This document shows positions 27,401 through 39,559 of a stretch of DNA of 64,000 nt, one piece after another. The DNA lies in contig QEYB01000180.1 in the NCBI GenBank assembly GCA_017562135.1, forward strand, positions 992,001-1,056,000, read 5' to 3'. Every line of letters starts with the position of its first letter. Position 1 is the stretch's first letter. The notes under the pieces were generated by a model. That model did not search any database. It was not told where the DNA came from and saw only the letters and a program-made list of their open reading frames with translations. The stretch is from Dipylidium caninum. Lineage: Eukaryota; Platyhelminthes; Cestoda; Cyclophyllidea; Dipylidiidae. Made by a program: the position numbers and the translations under genes.

Positions 27401-30139
27401 TCCGATTTCGATCCCCGTTCGTACCTGTGTGTTCGTTCAAGCTTGCTGAAGGTGCCAACAACAAAGCATCACCCCAATATCAACCTTTCGACACCCTTCG
27501 GAACGCAGGAGTCTTCACGTTGTGCTTCTGCAGCCGGCGGTTACTCAAACAGTCCTTTCAGCAACCCTCACACCCGACATGCCTCAGGCTCCGCCACTTA
27601 CCTCCGCGGTCATCTCATGGTAGTGCCATCTGATGGCGGGGCCAGCGGCAGTAACAGTGGTGGTAATGGAGGCGGCGGCGGTGGCGGAGGCTCCTACCTT
27701 TCCGACTCCGATCTCCAACAAGCTTCCCATCATATTGGCTCGGTTTCCTCCTCACCGGGTCTCTGCACCAAATCAATTAGTCCCACCACTTCTGCTCACG
27801 AAGTGCTGTTCGCCCATTCAAGGCCGCAGCATCAGATGATTCCCCACCCTCAGGCGCCCGCTCCGCCTCCTGACCTCATCTTTTGTCCCGCCAGTACCAC
27901 TGGCAACGACTTTTTCTCTCCCATAAGTTCGGAAGCCGATGGGCCGCTTCAGTTACGCAAATCACCAACGGCAAATTATTCGACCAGTGGGGAGGGGACG
28001 AATGCGACGCTATGGGATGGAGGAAGGCTGTCTAGCCAGCGTTCGGCTGGCGGTAGTGTGCTGACTCCAGTGATGGATGAATATCCGCAGCATTCACAGC
28101 ACACTTCCTCCTCACCTATGTACTTCTCCATGAGGGATACTGTCGGGGATACCGCAAGTACTACTGCTAGTGGGGATGCCAGTTCTGCACAGGACTGTGG
28201 TGGAGGAGCAGGGGAATCTTTCCAAACACGGTCAGGTGGGGTGTTTCGGAGAAATGATTGCCATGTCCTTTTAATAAATTTATACGTAATACAATCTCCT
28301 GTTATGTTACAGAGGGTAATATTTTCAGTTTATTAGAAATAATCTTTTTACTTCCATTTTTACCTTTGGTTGTTTTTCATTTAACAAAACTTCCGTAAAT
28401 TTTACCAATTAACTAACTTTGCCAATGTTAAACTGCTCTCAAACTAACTACTTTGTTGTGTACTAATTAATGTCTAAGAATTTATTTTTATAGAGGTTCT
28501 GAGGGAAACAATCCATTAATTCTGGCACAAACTTACTATCACATGTCGCACAAAGGATGAAAAAAATCCTTCTTACTCTAATTGACTTCCACTAATTCGG
28601 ATAAACCGGATTATCATATTCTTCTTTGGCGCTTTATAGGAACTAAAAAGTTTCTACGTTACCTCACTCTTTTTTATTCGTAATGCGAAGAAACGGACAA
28701 TCATCAGTTGTGCATCTGTATGCTTATTTAGCCTCTGCCGCTTCAAGCCTGAACAGCGTCCTAATTCTCCTTTCTCCACCAAATTGCTCCCATTGTTCGT
28801 TGAAATTGTTGAATGATTGTGCCTCTTTTTTACTCACACATTGATCTAGAGGCGCCTTACCAACAACATACACTAAATTCGGTCGGCCCGATCGTAGCGT
28901 TGGAAGAATATCACTAGAGATACTGGCGACCGATGAAGTTGATATAGCAGTAAGGCTCCGTGTGATTCGTGGAGAGGTGGAGTCATGTAGCGGACTTTCC
29001 CATGCTTTTGCCATCACTTTGAAATAGTTCATGCATTGGGCCTGGCCCATGCTATTCGAGTGCAACAGTGCCAATGCCGCAGCACCACCATCGGCACCCA
29101 GCCGTCTGTCTGGCCGCCCTTCCTGGTGGTCCTGGTGAATGTATTCAGTGTAGATATGTTGAGAAAGCGAGATGAAAAAGGATTGGGTTGAGGAGTGCGG
29201 CAGCAGGGTGCTTGTTTAACCTATGATCAAGTCGAAGGCAGACGGGAAAGTAGGCGATGTGAAGTTAAAATTCGCGATCGAGCCTAACAGAAAGGGTTTG
29301 TCTCTCTCATCCTTGACCTCATCTCTCCTCGAAATTTTCTTCTCCAACTGATCTTGTATTTCGGTATATGTTTGGTTTTGTTGACCTGACGTAAATGCAT
29401 TGTTTTTTTGACTGGCTGCTTTATGTATTTTCTCCATTGCCTCCAGGTCCTTATTGCTAGGCAAAATTAAATGGTTCCTATTAGCATAAACTCAATCCAC
29501 CCGTCTATGGCAATGGGCAATCTTTAAATTTATCTTTTGCTCCTCGCACAGTAGGCATGGTTCTGGTTACGAGGGCATTGTCATTTCTGCCTCCCCATCC
29601 TTATCCATGCGCCATGGCCCCGTCCCAGGCCCAAGTAATATTAGATGGCACCGGCACAAAACAGCGTAAACGACCACATGGCGCTGCATTCGCCTAAAGT
29701 AAACTAAGCTCTTGCTTATTGACTTTTCCGACCCGGTTCTGAATCTTAATATTGAACATCACAGGAACGTATTTTTTACATGCATTTTATCATCAGAATA
29801 CTATGCCATTGCATTCAATCGAATAGTTTTCATGATTGGCGATTTCAGTGGCACTCTGAATCGACTAGACCAGTTTATTGAGTTTTATCGCATTTCAATT
29901 TGGCATTGTTTTCACGCATACTTATATGCACGCTTGTGTACTCGCACCTTTTAGGTGCTCAACGCCGATGCGTTTCCGGTGCAATGCGAATCGACGGCTT
30001 CCCTCCGCAAAGTGATCTTCCCTTAGTTGAAAACTTCAACCCCTTTGTTACCATTGATCCCGTAAATTCAATCACTGGCAGCCTCCCCTCCGCTTCCCCT
30101 TCACTCCCTGTCCCGTTGAAGCGTTCTCGAAGGCACTAA
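15179..30139 (+). CDS. MEF2: Myocyte enhancer factor 2 (MEF2), MADS-box transcription factor
   Basis: Sequence-specific nuclear activator of muscle and neuronal genes that binds A/T-rich MEF2 sites as a dimer. Four coding exons, 15179-15436, 22034-22708, 27452-28235 and 29955-30139, have matching phases (0, 0, 1) and give 633 residues. Residues 1-57 are a near-perfect MADS box ([11 protein letters not shown] at the start, [19 protein letters not shown] in the core) and 58-86 the MEF2 extension (LFQYAS, YTEPHES). Exon 1 ends at residue 86, the position where vertebrate MEF2 genes also splice. Exon 2 opens with LNKRDNK, resembling the vertebrate alternative exon that begins LNKKENK. The remainder is a long low-complexity activation region (Ser, Gly, Pro; a polyglycine run in exon 3) with no match I recognise. 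The end, PLKRSRRH, resembles the basic nuclear-localisation signal near the C-terminus of MEF2 proteins. ATG 15179 is the only sensible start. The exon 3 acceptor (27450-27451) is the least certain boundary. Confidence 0.93.
15437..22033 (+). other. MEF2: MEF2 intron 1 (6.6 kb)
   Basis: The intron is flanked by GTAAGA at the donor and TTATTGTAG at the acceptor. It is strongly AT-rich, T-rich on the plus strand, with many short open frames in all phases that show no domain. A run of 16 C lies at 19412-19427. Because most known MEF2 enhancers are intronic, regulatory sites are likely here, but I cannot point to one. Confidence 0.8.
19412..19427 (+). repeat. Homopolymer run of 16 C
   Basis: An uninterrupted C tract lies in an otherwise AT-rich intron of MEF2. 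Such runs are prone to slippage and to sequencing error, so the exact length may not be reliable. Confidence 0.9.
22034..22708 (+). CDS. MEF2: MEF2 coding exon 2: variable segment after the MEF2 domain
   Basis: This exon of 225 codons starts in phase 0 after TTATTGTAG and ends at AGG before GTAAGG. The first residues ([10 protein letters not shown]) match the place and pattern of the vertebrate alternative exon after the MEF2 domain. The rest is Ser/Gly/Pro-rich with an acidic block (EEEDDDEDC) and a Gln/Pro segment, typical of a disordered transactivation region. No second, mutually exclusive version of this exon was found in the 6.6 kb intron before it. Confidence 0.85.
22709..27451 (+). 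other. MEF2: MEF2 intron 2 (4.7 kb)
   Basis: The intron is AT-rich, with a GC-richer patch at about 24120-24340 that contains a run of 15 C at 24320-24334. Open frames in this patch (for example 24222-24665 plus) lack splice partners and domains. Nothing else can be supported. Confidence 0.75.
24320..24334 (+). repeat. Homopolymer run of 15 C
   Basis: A second long C tract within a MEF2 intron, next to a C- and CT-rich segment that begins near 24138. Confidence 0.85.
27452..28235 (+). CDS. MEF2: MEF2 coding exon 3: Ser/Gly/Pro-rich transactivation region
   Basis: This exon covers 261 codons and one base. It is rich in Ser, Gly, Pro and His, with a polyglycine run near 27660-27690 and several Ser-Pro pairs that could be kinase sites. 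It ends TCA G before GTGGGG. The phase-1 end joins exactly with the acceptor at 29955. The exon could start slightly earlier if a different AG is used, but only the AG at 27450-27451 keeps phase 0 with exon 2. Confidence 0.8.
28724..29608 (-). CDS. Unnamed three-exon gene nested antisense in MEF2 intron 3
   Basis: On the minus strand three open segments join in phase: 29608-29571 (ATG, 12 codons plus two bases, then GTAACC), 29456-29221 (acceptor TGCCTAG, then donor GTTAAA) and 29118-28724 (ending in TAA). The same frame is open up to an earlier ATG at 29689. The predicted protein is about 222 residues. The middle exon is charged and helical in character ([21 protein letters not shown]) and the last is Ser-rich with a hydrophobic LVYVVGK segment. 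I recognise no family. The open length, codon-like composition and phase agreement favour a real gene, but the last acceptor (GGAAG) has a poor pyrimidine tract. All of it sits within the third intron of MEF2 on the opposite strand. Confidence 0.45.
29955..30139 (+). CDS. MEF2: MEF2 coding exon 4: C-terminus with basic nuclear-localisation-like tail
   Basis: The acceptor CCTTTTAG at 29947-29954 supplies two bases that complete the split Gly codon from exon 3. Sixty-one codons follow, ending LKRSRRH and TAA. The basic tail sits where MEF2 proteins carry their nuclear-localisation signal. The exon was chosen because both other frames stop within about 25 codons. Confidence 0.75.
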
Positions 30140-30764
30140 CACGCTTCCCCACCGGTCCCGCTCTACCTCCCCACACTTCCTTTCTATACAAACATTAAGA
30201 CAATGAGAGAATTCTATCTAGATGTCGTCGCCGTCGTGGTCGTTGCTGTCATTATAGTGCCACTCACTCAGCTAACTCCCAATTATGGTGTGCGCGGCTA
30301 TTCTGGTGTCTGTCATTCTCTCAGACATTGGGCCAGTATTCCCTCAAAATGGACACTTTACCTTTATCTAAACTCATCTCGTGCACCCAATACACGCCAA
30401 GGAGAGGTAGACAACTTCGCATCAGAACAGGTATGCGGCTTGATTAGGCGCACGAGCGAGAAGATGTGCCCGTACATCTCCCAGCCTGAGAGACAAAGTG
30501 GATATTTTTGTATAACCCCTCTCCACTACGCTCTAGGGTCACCTGTATCCGTGCCGCTGAGCATCCCCTACTCGACTCGTCCGCCCTCCTGAGTGGGTGT
30601 TTGTAAACATGTTTATTCGCGCTCGCCCAGATGTGTGCGTACGTTTATCAGCGTACGCGCGTCCGCCCGAAAGTCGATGGTGCGTCCGAGCGCGTCGCGG
30701 CGGCGCGCAGCTGCGCCCTCCACTGCTTTATCGATCGCCTCCCGGGCATGGCGCACGTGCGCTT

Positions 30765-30780
30765 GCGCGCGCGCGCGCGC
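30765..30780. repeat. Alternating (GC)8 tract inside a CpG-rich block
   Basis: A perfect GC dinucleotide run sits in a CpG-dense block at about 30640-30835, with GCGCACGTGCGC just before it. Alternating purine-pyrimidine GC tracts can adopt Z-DNA. The block lies about 500 bases downstream of the MEF2 stop codon. Confidence 0.85.
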
Positions 30781-33700
30781 CCCCGTGGGGAAGACGGGCG
30801 CCTGCACGCGCGCAGGCATGCACACACGCATGTTGCCTCCCCGTAAATTCCCATTCATTCAAACGGCTCGTTGCGTTTCTTTACCACCTGTGTAACAAAA
30901 CATCCCCTAGCGCGCTTGCTTCACATTCTCTCCTCCTTCGTAAGCCTCTGCTTTTCTCTTTATCCCCGCTGAGAGTACGACGACGACGACGATACTGTTT
31001 TACTTCATCCCATTTATATTAATACCCTGTAAAATATTGTGCAATATCCCCCCCACATTATCCGTCCTACTTGCCACTTGTCTCACCTCACTTCTCACAA
31101 ATCCACACACCCACACCTGAAAGACTGGTATCTCTCCTAAGAAGCTACGTTCTCGTGTGCACGTGTGTATGTGTGTGTGCGACCCAAGAGAGAATTGCGC
31201 CCGTGATCACGCCAATTTTAATAATTTATGATTTCATCTGTATGCGCCCCTTCACTCTTCCTCCTTACATTGTCAACTATTTTTTGTGAGGGACAGAATA
31301 TTATTACCGTTACCAATACATATTTGCCTCCATTTGAAAGTAAAACCAATCCCATCGTTGGCTGCTGATAAAGTGACATACGACAGCCCAGTTTTAAATA
31401 TTTACCGGTGTGTGTTGCCACAATGCATCACCCCAAAAATTGTTCATGGGAGTCTAATCTACTGAACTTTCCTGCCCCGTCCGCAGTTACACCGTCCGAA
31501 CAGAGGGAGCACTCGGCCTGAGTGATTAATTTTATTAGTTGAGGTAGGCCAGTTTTAAACCGTGCCACGTAAATACTTTGGGTTGGTGCATAAAAAGCAA
31601 AACATGCGGAACTGAAACGAAGTCGCATCATATAAGGATACCTAATTATATTGAACCTCTGCTATTGCGGTCGAGATGGATATAACCGTCTTCCGGGAAG
31701 CAACTCTTTCTATTCCTTCATTCATTGAGTTCGGATGACTTTTTGAGCCTTGGAAATGAGTAGCGTTCAGGTTATTTTGCTTGGTTTAGAAACGATTTTC
31801 CATGACCATAAAATTCTTTCATGATCTTCATGTGGACGTCGAATTCTCCCGTTTGTATGTGGCGTTAATTAATAACTTCTAGTCGAAAATAATCCCTTAG
31901 ATAATATGGCTCAGAAATAGGAGGGATTTTTATGTATCCCCTTGAGGCGGGTAGCTTTGAGGTGGGCTGCTTATGCTCTGACGGAATGCTCATTTTGCAT
32001 GCGGGGAGCATTTGGACATCCCCGTCAGATATCCATCTAGCGTAACAAGTAAAAGTACTTGTGAAAAATGTTTGATTTTTTAATTTGTGCCACAGGACTG
32101 CAGGTTTGCCAAACGGTGTGAGGGCAAACGATCAAGGCGAGGTGATATCCTCATCTCGGACACAGATTCACAGGATTGAAATAAAGGTAGCCGCCTTTGT
32201 TTTGAACTACAAGGCAGGAATTTAAGATGTAAACAGTCTACTCTTTGGGTCGTCTAACCATGTGAGAAGTCGTAGCGCCTCGAAATGTGTTGGCCACCTC
32301 TGCTCCAGCACGGTTGTCCCACCATCTGTCCCCCCTCGAATGGATGTCAGCACTCAAGGCGGTGGTCATTAACTCCATTTCACAGATGAGTACGAGGTCC
32401 ACTGAACCTTCCCAAGGCTTACATTTTTGACGAGAAAAATTAATCATAGAAATCGCTTCGAGGATAAAAGTTTCGCGATCTTTAAGTCATTCTTCAAACA
32501 GCTTCAAGGTCGGGGCCTGTTCTGCTTCCTTTTTTAATATGTTAATTTACTGCTTCCTCACGGAACAGGTCCTTCAGCCAATTGCCTCCTTAAACTCCAG
32601 CATGATCACCTGTGTCTGGGTCTCTCTCCTAATTTGGCCAGATTTCTTAGACAGTTCACATAATTAAATGAATGTGATGTTACTAAATTTATAGGTATAC
32701 GTACACATTATTTTAAAAAGCGCATTGGGGAAGGAAAAGCAGGTTTACGTCGCCATATGCCCATGACGGACTCCGAGAACATGGGATTCAACGCCGCGCC
32801 TCCGTCGGATCCGGTAGTTTGGTCCTGTTGATGCTCCTGTCGTCTCGCTTTGCGGCAAAAGCGTAAATAACGAGGACGACGGTGATATATTCGCTGTCAA
32901 CGGTAAGACCTCACCCTGATGGAGAAGAGGAAAGTATTCGACAAGTGTGAAGTGTGGATTGCGATTGAATGAGGTTGAGACGGCAATGGTGCATCTTGCA
33001 GTTAAATCCAAAATAAGATTCGCGGTGCTCGAAAGGACTTGACCCGTCGACGACGACTCTCCCCGCACCTCCCAGCAAGATCATTTGCGGGTGTGTTTAC
33101 TATCCTTTGTCTTGCCGCTCATCATCATTTGGACCCATTCCTTTTGGGGTTCCTTTCTTTTACTTGAGGTTCCACCGATGCAATGGGAGAAGTGGGCTGC
33201 AGAATGTAAAGGTCTGCTTTAGTGATGAATTTTTTGGTCTTCGCCTGCTTAAGGAATTACGAGTATTCGCGCGAAAGGAAATTTAACGCAGTCCCCAAGT
33301 ATTAACACGTCACAACAGCAAGTGGAGCAAGCAATAAAACGCGGACTATGGCAGCCGAGAGCTTGCAGGCATTAGCTACGAACAAAAGGCCTAAAAGTTG
33401 ATCGTTTGATAGAACTCGACGGATTGTAGAGCGATGTGACGACGAGGGTTTTGCCACTCACCGATTTACAGCCAAAGAATTATTGGTCGTCAGAAATGGC
33501 CACACGGCCGCCCAGAGACGAAACACGCGCTCGAGTCGAGCTGATCTTTCTAACCGCACAGTAAAGTAAAAATTCATTTGCTAAATGGCCAAGGGGTGCA
33601 TGTGCTTGGGAATCTGATGAAAGATAGGAAAAGGCGGTTCCCTACGACACTCCATACATCTTTTCACGACAGTTGGGATATGAGGAACAGGCAGTAGTGA

Positions 33701-36700
33701 AGTAGAGGTGTCATATAACTGCAGTGACGCGCAAAAGCATGACAGTCGGGGCTAACTCCTCACGCGGAAGGGATGTTGGGCAGGAGCGGCGACTCCTTAA
33801 GCTAATGCGAAAGGTTAGGTCGACCTCAGACACGACAGTGTTATCATTGACAAAGCCCCACTGACATGCCAGTTTATTCAGCAAGAAAACACCACATGTC
33901 TAAGAGATGACAAGAGTCAGAAGACGTATTCAGCGCTCCGATATTCCGCAAAGACGACACGAGGGCATATTCGGGTGAGTTGGGCAATTCCGTGACTTGA
34001 ATAGCAAGTCAATGGTAATTTGTACCTGTAATGTACGAAAGAACCTCCCGTCTCTCGCCATCGCCAGAAGGTTGAGCACGCACAAGACGCATTTCAAGGT
34101 GCTGCGGATTTTTGGACAAAGGCAATATATTTTGCGTCGAAATTTACAAATTCCCTTCTGCCACACACCGAGTCTTGTTTAAGCAGCGCGCTTCTATCAT
34201 TTCGCTGCGAATTAATTGGTTCGACGAGACGGTCGACCGTCCTCAAATCAGTAATTAGGCCTACGTTTGCCCTTTGGTTCAGCAAGAGCACGACAAATTC
34301 GGCCATTGTTTACATGAACAGGTAAAAGTGCTTCTGTTGGGTTAGGTAACTTTGCCTGGCGGTTGGTTGCGAGAGCTGCATGCGTTCTGACTGCTGCCAG
34401 AGGGCCTGGATCGACTTTTGTCTTCTGTCCGCCGTCAGTTGCTGCAGCCTTCATCTTTCCTCCACCGCCCACCTCCCACCTGCCACCACGGCGGCCAGGC
34501 TGCGCTCCGCGTCGCACCAATGCATAATCCACCTATAAAATTAAAGTCGAAAGATAGGTGCAGGCATTAATGATGGCTTCAAGAATGTTGCGGCAAATTT
34601 CCTCCCCTTTACGAGCAACTTTACGGCATTAATGCTCCTAGGCGGGGGGGAGAGGGGGGGGCAACACTCCCGGGCTCTGTTGAGCTCCATCCACAGTGCC
34701 AGTAGCAGCTAAGGACATCGCCGCAAGTCGTTTTGCGCTGCTCCCCGGTTGTGGTCACGCATGATAGTTGGCAGTTGGCTCGCCCTTAGAGACCGTAAGA
34801 CCACTAAAATAAAGCTGCACAGAAGGCCGTCGGTGCAGACGGGCGTAGTGTGGCGGGCGGAGGAGCGGCTTCGTTGTGCTGTCCGTCATTGTGGCCCACC
34901 GATGTAGCGATGGTGAAATCACTAATCTTCGCTCACAATGCAGTGGGTTATACAACCTTCCCGGCCTATTTTTAGTAATGGCATGTTCTATTAGTAGACG
35001 TCTCATTCGCGACGCGTAAATTAGACGGAGAAGGGGCGTTTTATGGCCGCCTGTGCGCCCGTGTGCTCGTGTGCTCGTGGGCGCATTGCTATTACGGGGC
35101 AATAAAGCCGAGAAATACGACTCCCTTCTGTTTGAACAGGTGGCATTGTTAGGACAGCTTCCCGCACCGCGCTGCAGTCCCCCTAAAAATTGAGATTTCA
35201 GCGCAGTAAAGGTTACTCCCTGCACCCGGCTACGTGGGGATGTCCCGCTCTACTGGCTTCCTGCCGCGTCGCTGAGGATGGTGGACGCACTTCGAGAATG
35301 CAGCGGCTTACCGAGGCACTCGACGTGATTTTTCGTGTCAACCGGCTGTTAATACATTGGTCCGCAAATCGCTGTCTCACCTTCGGCATAAATTTACAAT
35401 ACCCGTCGTCACTGGTAAAACTGGTCGTACTCAGTGGATATGTGGAGCTCCTTCCGCTAGTCACAATTATGGATAAAAATTTGGTCGTTTTGGACGCTTC
35501 CACAGCTTTACGCGTGTGGCCGCAACTCAGTAGTGTGCGGTGAGGCTCACATTCTTCACCAAATCGGCTTGCGTGGGACCTGTTTCTCAACATCGGAAAC
35601 GCTTCTGGTCGCATCCCGGTCCGCATGCTCAAAGGCGACATGCCGTCTGTTATCCTCGCAGGTGTGTTAATGTGGGGTCGCAAAACACGCTTTTGCGTGG
35701 ATACTCCAAGTAGGCCTCCTCTAAGGAGTCAGTGCCTAAAATAGTACTGTGAATCAATCGAACTGGACCCACGCAGAGCCCCATGCATCCCGAGTCGCGC
35801 GGGTGACACAAACTCACGCCGTCATATGAGCACCGCACCTTCGCGAATTTCCCATGAGGCTCCCTCTTGAACGTATTCTCGAGAGAGATCCCATTGACTT
35901 TTCGTATTTTCCTTCAGGCATGAGAACACCATTTGCCTCTTCTATGGTAGCAAAGCGTCAAAGCCCCCCTGTCTCCGGTACCTTTTACGCCTTGCAGTGC
36001 TCGCGTGAAGGACTACCCCGTTTCCCAGACATGGACTCTGAACAACTGCTCTCACCCCAATTCAGTTGCGGAGAGAAACACAAATCTGCGGTCTAAGGAG
36101 TTCGGGCACTTTCCATAATGTGCAGTCGTTAGAAGAGACGTGAAGAGCCCTCGCGGTAATGTGTTCACCGAGGCATCTGGGAAATTGGTCACAGAGAACG
36201 AGCATCCCAAGGCTTCGCAAAAGATTGTTGACGCATTTGCTCATGGGAGAGCTGCCACGCTCTTGTCGTTGTGGACTGATCTGCAGAGGAGAGTGCGAGC
36301 ATGCGCTCGCATCCCCATTTCCACTTCCCCTGGTTGGCGGTGGTCGGTCAGCGATACTTTCGTCGAGCCATCTGCGCTTTACCCGATTGGAAGGTCCAGT
36401 GGGGGAAATGGGCAAAAATATCGGCGTATGTAAAAAACAATGCCCTCTGCGTTCTCCGTACCGTCATTTGTGCTCCTGCATTTGAGTGTGGCAGCAGACC
36501 ACTCCTTTCCAAAATCCGAGACGGCGGTGGATATCCGGCCCTGCGAGGACATGCTCAAAGGAGACGTAGAGGTGGAGGAGGGTAAATCAGCACTACATTA
36601 TGCCAGAAGACGGAGCTTCAAGGCAACTCAGCTTCTCAATCCCCGTTTACCTCCATCGCCATTAGCTGCACGCACAATCACCCGCGCCCTCTTTGATTGC

Positions 36701-36723
36701 CCACCCTCGCCTTGTCTCGCCGC

Positions 36724-36754
36724 TCATCACCGCCACCGCCACCGCCACCGCCAC
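36724..36754 (+). repeat. CCACCG-type short tandem repeat
   Basis: About four to five copies of a six-base unit (CCACCG, read as CACCGC) lie in tandem in non-coding DNA. This is a simple microsatellite with no gene attached. Confidence 0.8.
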
Positions 36755-39559
36755 AAGCACAATGCCGGCAACGACAGAAATTTCTCCAAGTGCCTACGCA
36801 CATTTGCGCAAATCCGCACACCTGAGAAGAAATACGCTTTAATGTGAAACCATTTGTACCACCCATCGTTCAACTTTGATGAGTCGAGACTAATTGTCGT
36901 AGACATCAGTACTAATCGAAACGCTACCAAGTAGAACTTTCGAGATTCTTCTTAGACCTACTAATGCACTAAGCAATCAAAAGGAATCTCCAGATGCGAA
37001 CAGGCACAAGGCTTGGCTGGCCCCGGAGATGGGCAAAACTTTTGTATATCCACCGGAGAGTGACGAGTGCGTGTTGCGGCTGGTCCTCGGTTGTTGTGGA
37101 CGTCGATGGCGTGGGCCGATGAAACCATTCGGCGTCCGGGTGGCCGCTGTGACGGTAGGCATTGGCTGTATCAACCACCTGCAGTGGACGCCTCAACAAA
37201 CGTCAAACCTTCGAGAGTGAGGCTGAGACATTTTTTTTGAGTAATTGATGCTTAATGCGTGTACTTTACTTCAGACTAATGCCTAATTATCCTCATTTGA
37301 TTTTTGAAGAGGTGTATAATTAAGCCCTAATGTTCAACACTGTGGACGTTAATTCACCTTCGTATGGTCGTCAGTGCATCATGAGACGCGCACGATGATG
37401 ATGGGGTCGGCACAGGAGTGAGAAAATGCATTACTTCTCTCCTGCCCAGAGGAGAAGATACATAAGCCTACATTAGCGGTTGCCACTGCTGCGACAAGTG
37501 TCATAGGGTTTGGTTGTTAACGCCTGAAGAGATATGCGAGGGTCTGGCCGTAAATGTGCTGACTACATTGTGTCCAGTGACGGTTGCCGGGCAACTGCTG
37601 CGTACACAGAAGTTGGGCGTAAACTCAAGGCACTCAAGTGGCGCATTAGCTGTTAGCCCTCCAAATCGCACATTAACAATCGCTCTCCACGCGGAGGCGA
37701 GACTCGCAGGAGAGGCTGTGGCGACAAGCTCTTCCCGCAACGCGAGCCCAGAAGGCGCCTCACGAGTCCACCAAGCCGCCCTCCCGGCCTTGTGACCAGT
37801 CTCGGAACCCTTCCGGAGATGGCGAACATCTTTTCTCAAATCCTCACGCACACGATTGCTCAGAAATGGAGCAGACAATATGTGGCCACAACGTTGGTCG
37901 ACCATTCGAGTGTGACTTTAAATTACAGGAAAGAAACGAGGACACCTCTTCTATGTCACACTCTTCGTACATGACATAAATCCTCCTTCCTCAGTAGGAG
38001 AGACAGTCGTGTCAAATATGGACACCACTGAAGGATGAAGAAGGGCCTACAAAGTTGATCCCCTTCAGCAGTCGCAGAGCATTGAGTGGAAACTCACAAA
38101 CACAGAGTCCACTCCCCAGGCGATCTCTCACATTAGTGCCAAGAGCCCAAGGCTGCCTCTTTCACGAAGGAGGCCTGCCACCATTCCAGCGTATGTCTAC
38201 CCCGTCCTCTGCAGTATCGTTGCATACTTCCGAGCACTGTGGAAAATGCAGTCAAGTGAGTGAATGAAAACTCTTCCCAGTCGGAGCCCAAAGGTCTGGC
38301 GGACCTCAAGGGGGAGGGTGGGCGAATAGATGTAAGGTGGGTGGCCAGAAAAAAGTGTTCCAATTTGTTAAAAGTGTGTAAAGTAAATGAGCCTGGTGAT
38401 TTTACTAAATTGCCAACCATGACGCGTATAGAAAACTAATTCTCCAGTATGCAATTTGGGCAGCAAATCTGATCATGCAGTCTGTAATTAGATTCAATCA
38501 TGTCCTGGAAACTAAATTCTGCCCTTTTTCCACCCTCGAGGCATTTTTGCTTTGTCTTTTATAATATTTATGGCGACACACGCCCGAGGGCCACTGACGA
38601 TGTCATAGTCGAGATTGAATTTGCCCTCTTCCCCCTACCCTCTTCTCTTGCGCTATGATAGCGCTAATGCAAGCTTATAAAGAATGACTTGTGATTATTT
38701 TTGTTTAAACAGTTTCAGAAGGCAAATACGAAAGGTTAGAATGAGTTTCGCCACCCAATTTTAACAAAAAAACCCATGCATATAAGTCGGTTGCCTAAAA
38801 GATCTCGACATCGAAGCTGAAAACTTGCCATCTAAAAGTTATTTATCTCAACGCCTGGAAGTAGACAATAATATGGACCAAATTCCGACAAGATCTTGAT
38901 ATTCACTGAACTGGAGGCCCTTCCACTCGGCTATCTTCTTTGCACTCATTTTACTCCGTCCAAAATGAATGAGAAAATTTTCACCGCTGCTTCTAAGGAG
39001 GCCTCTGCTGGGGGAAGGTTTATTATCCCGAACTTTTTCCTCCTGCCGACCACAAACATCAAAATTCTGACGAGTAACATCGCTTCGTCATTGCCTCATC
39101 CCGCTTTCTCCCTCTAAACTCGTAAACAAGGAGACCTCTCGGAGAAGGCAGTATTGTCCTAAACCTTTCCTGCTGTTAGGCCTTTTTTTCTGCACCCCGC
39201 TGAAGCGGACTGAAATATAACTCGCACACGGTCCCCCGAGATTCCCTCCCCAAGTGGTGTGCGAATGCAGCGGCGCGGATTTGCTCTCGTCGGGCTGACT
39301 TGCTCCGATTTGAAAGTTGCATTTAGGCTACATGCAAGTCGGGCAAGGGGATGCAGCAGAAAAACGCCCCCGAACGATACTACAGATATGCGAGAGGGCC
39401 AACCTTGACATACTTCTTTGGCCAAATTTTGAAAAAGTCGAAACACTCAACCGCGTATTCCCAGAGCAGAAAAATGAAATGCTTTGACAACGACGCATAT
39501 TACGTTGCCTTTTTACTATGACTTTCTTAAGGTAGCCAAATGCCTCGTTATCTAATTAG

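Noticed and set aside
29552..29634. Possible extra MEF2 exon between exons 3 and 4
   Set aside because: It is an open frame with acceptor- and donor-like ends, but its incoming phase (2) does not match the exon 3 end (phase 1). The same DNA serves better as the first exon of the antisense gene candidate.
30593..31022. Several overlapping Arg/Ala-rich open frames
   Set aside because: They arise from the CpG and (GC)n block, where stop codons are rare in every frame.
34755..35683. Two adjacent 156-codon minus-strand open frames
   Set aside because: They have no recognisable motif (no reverse transcriptase, integrase or transposase signature), and open frames cover the plus strand of the same GC-rich DNA. 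They are best explained by low stop-codon density.
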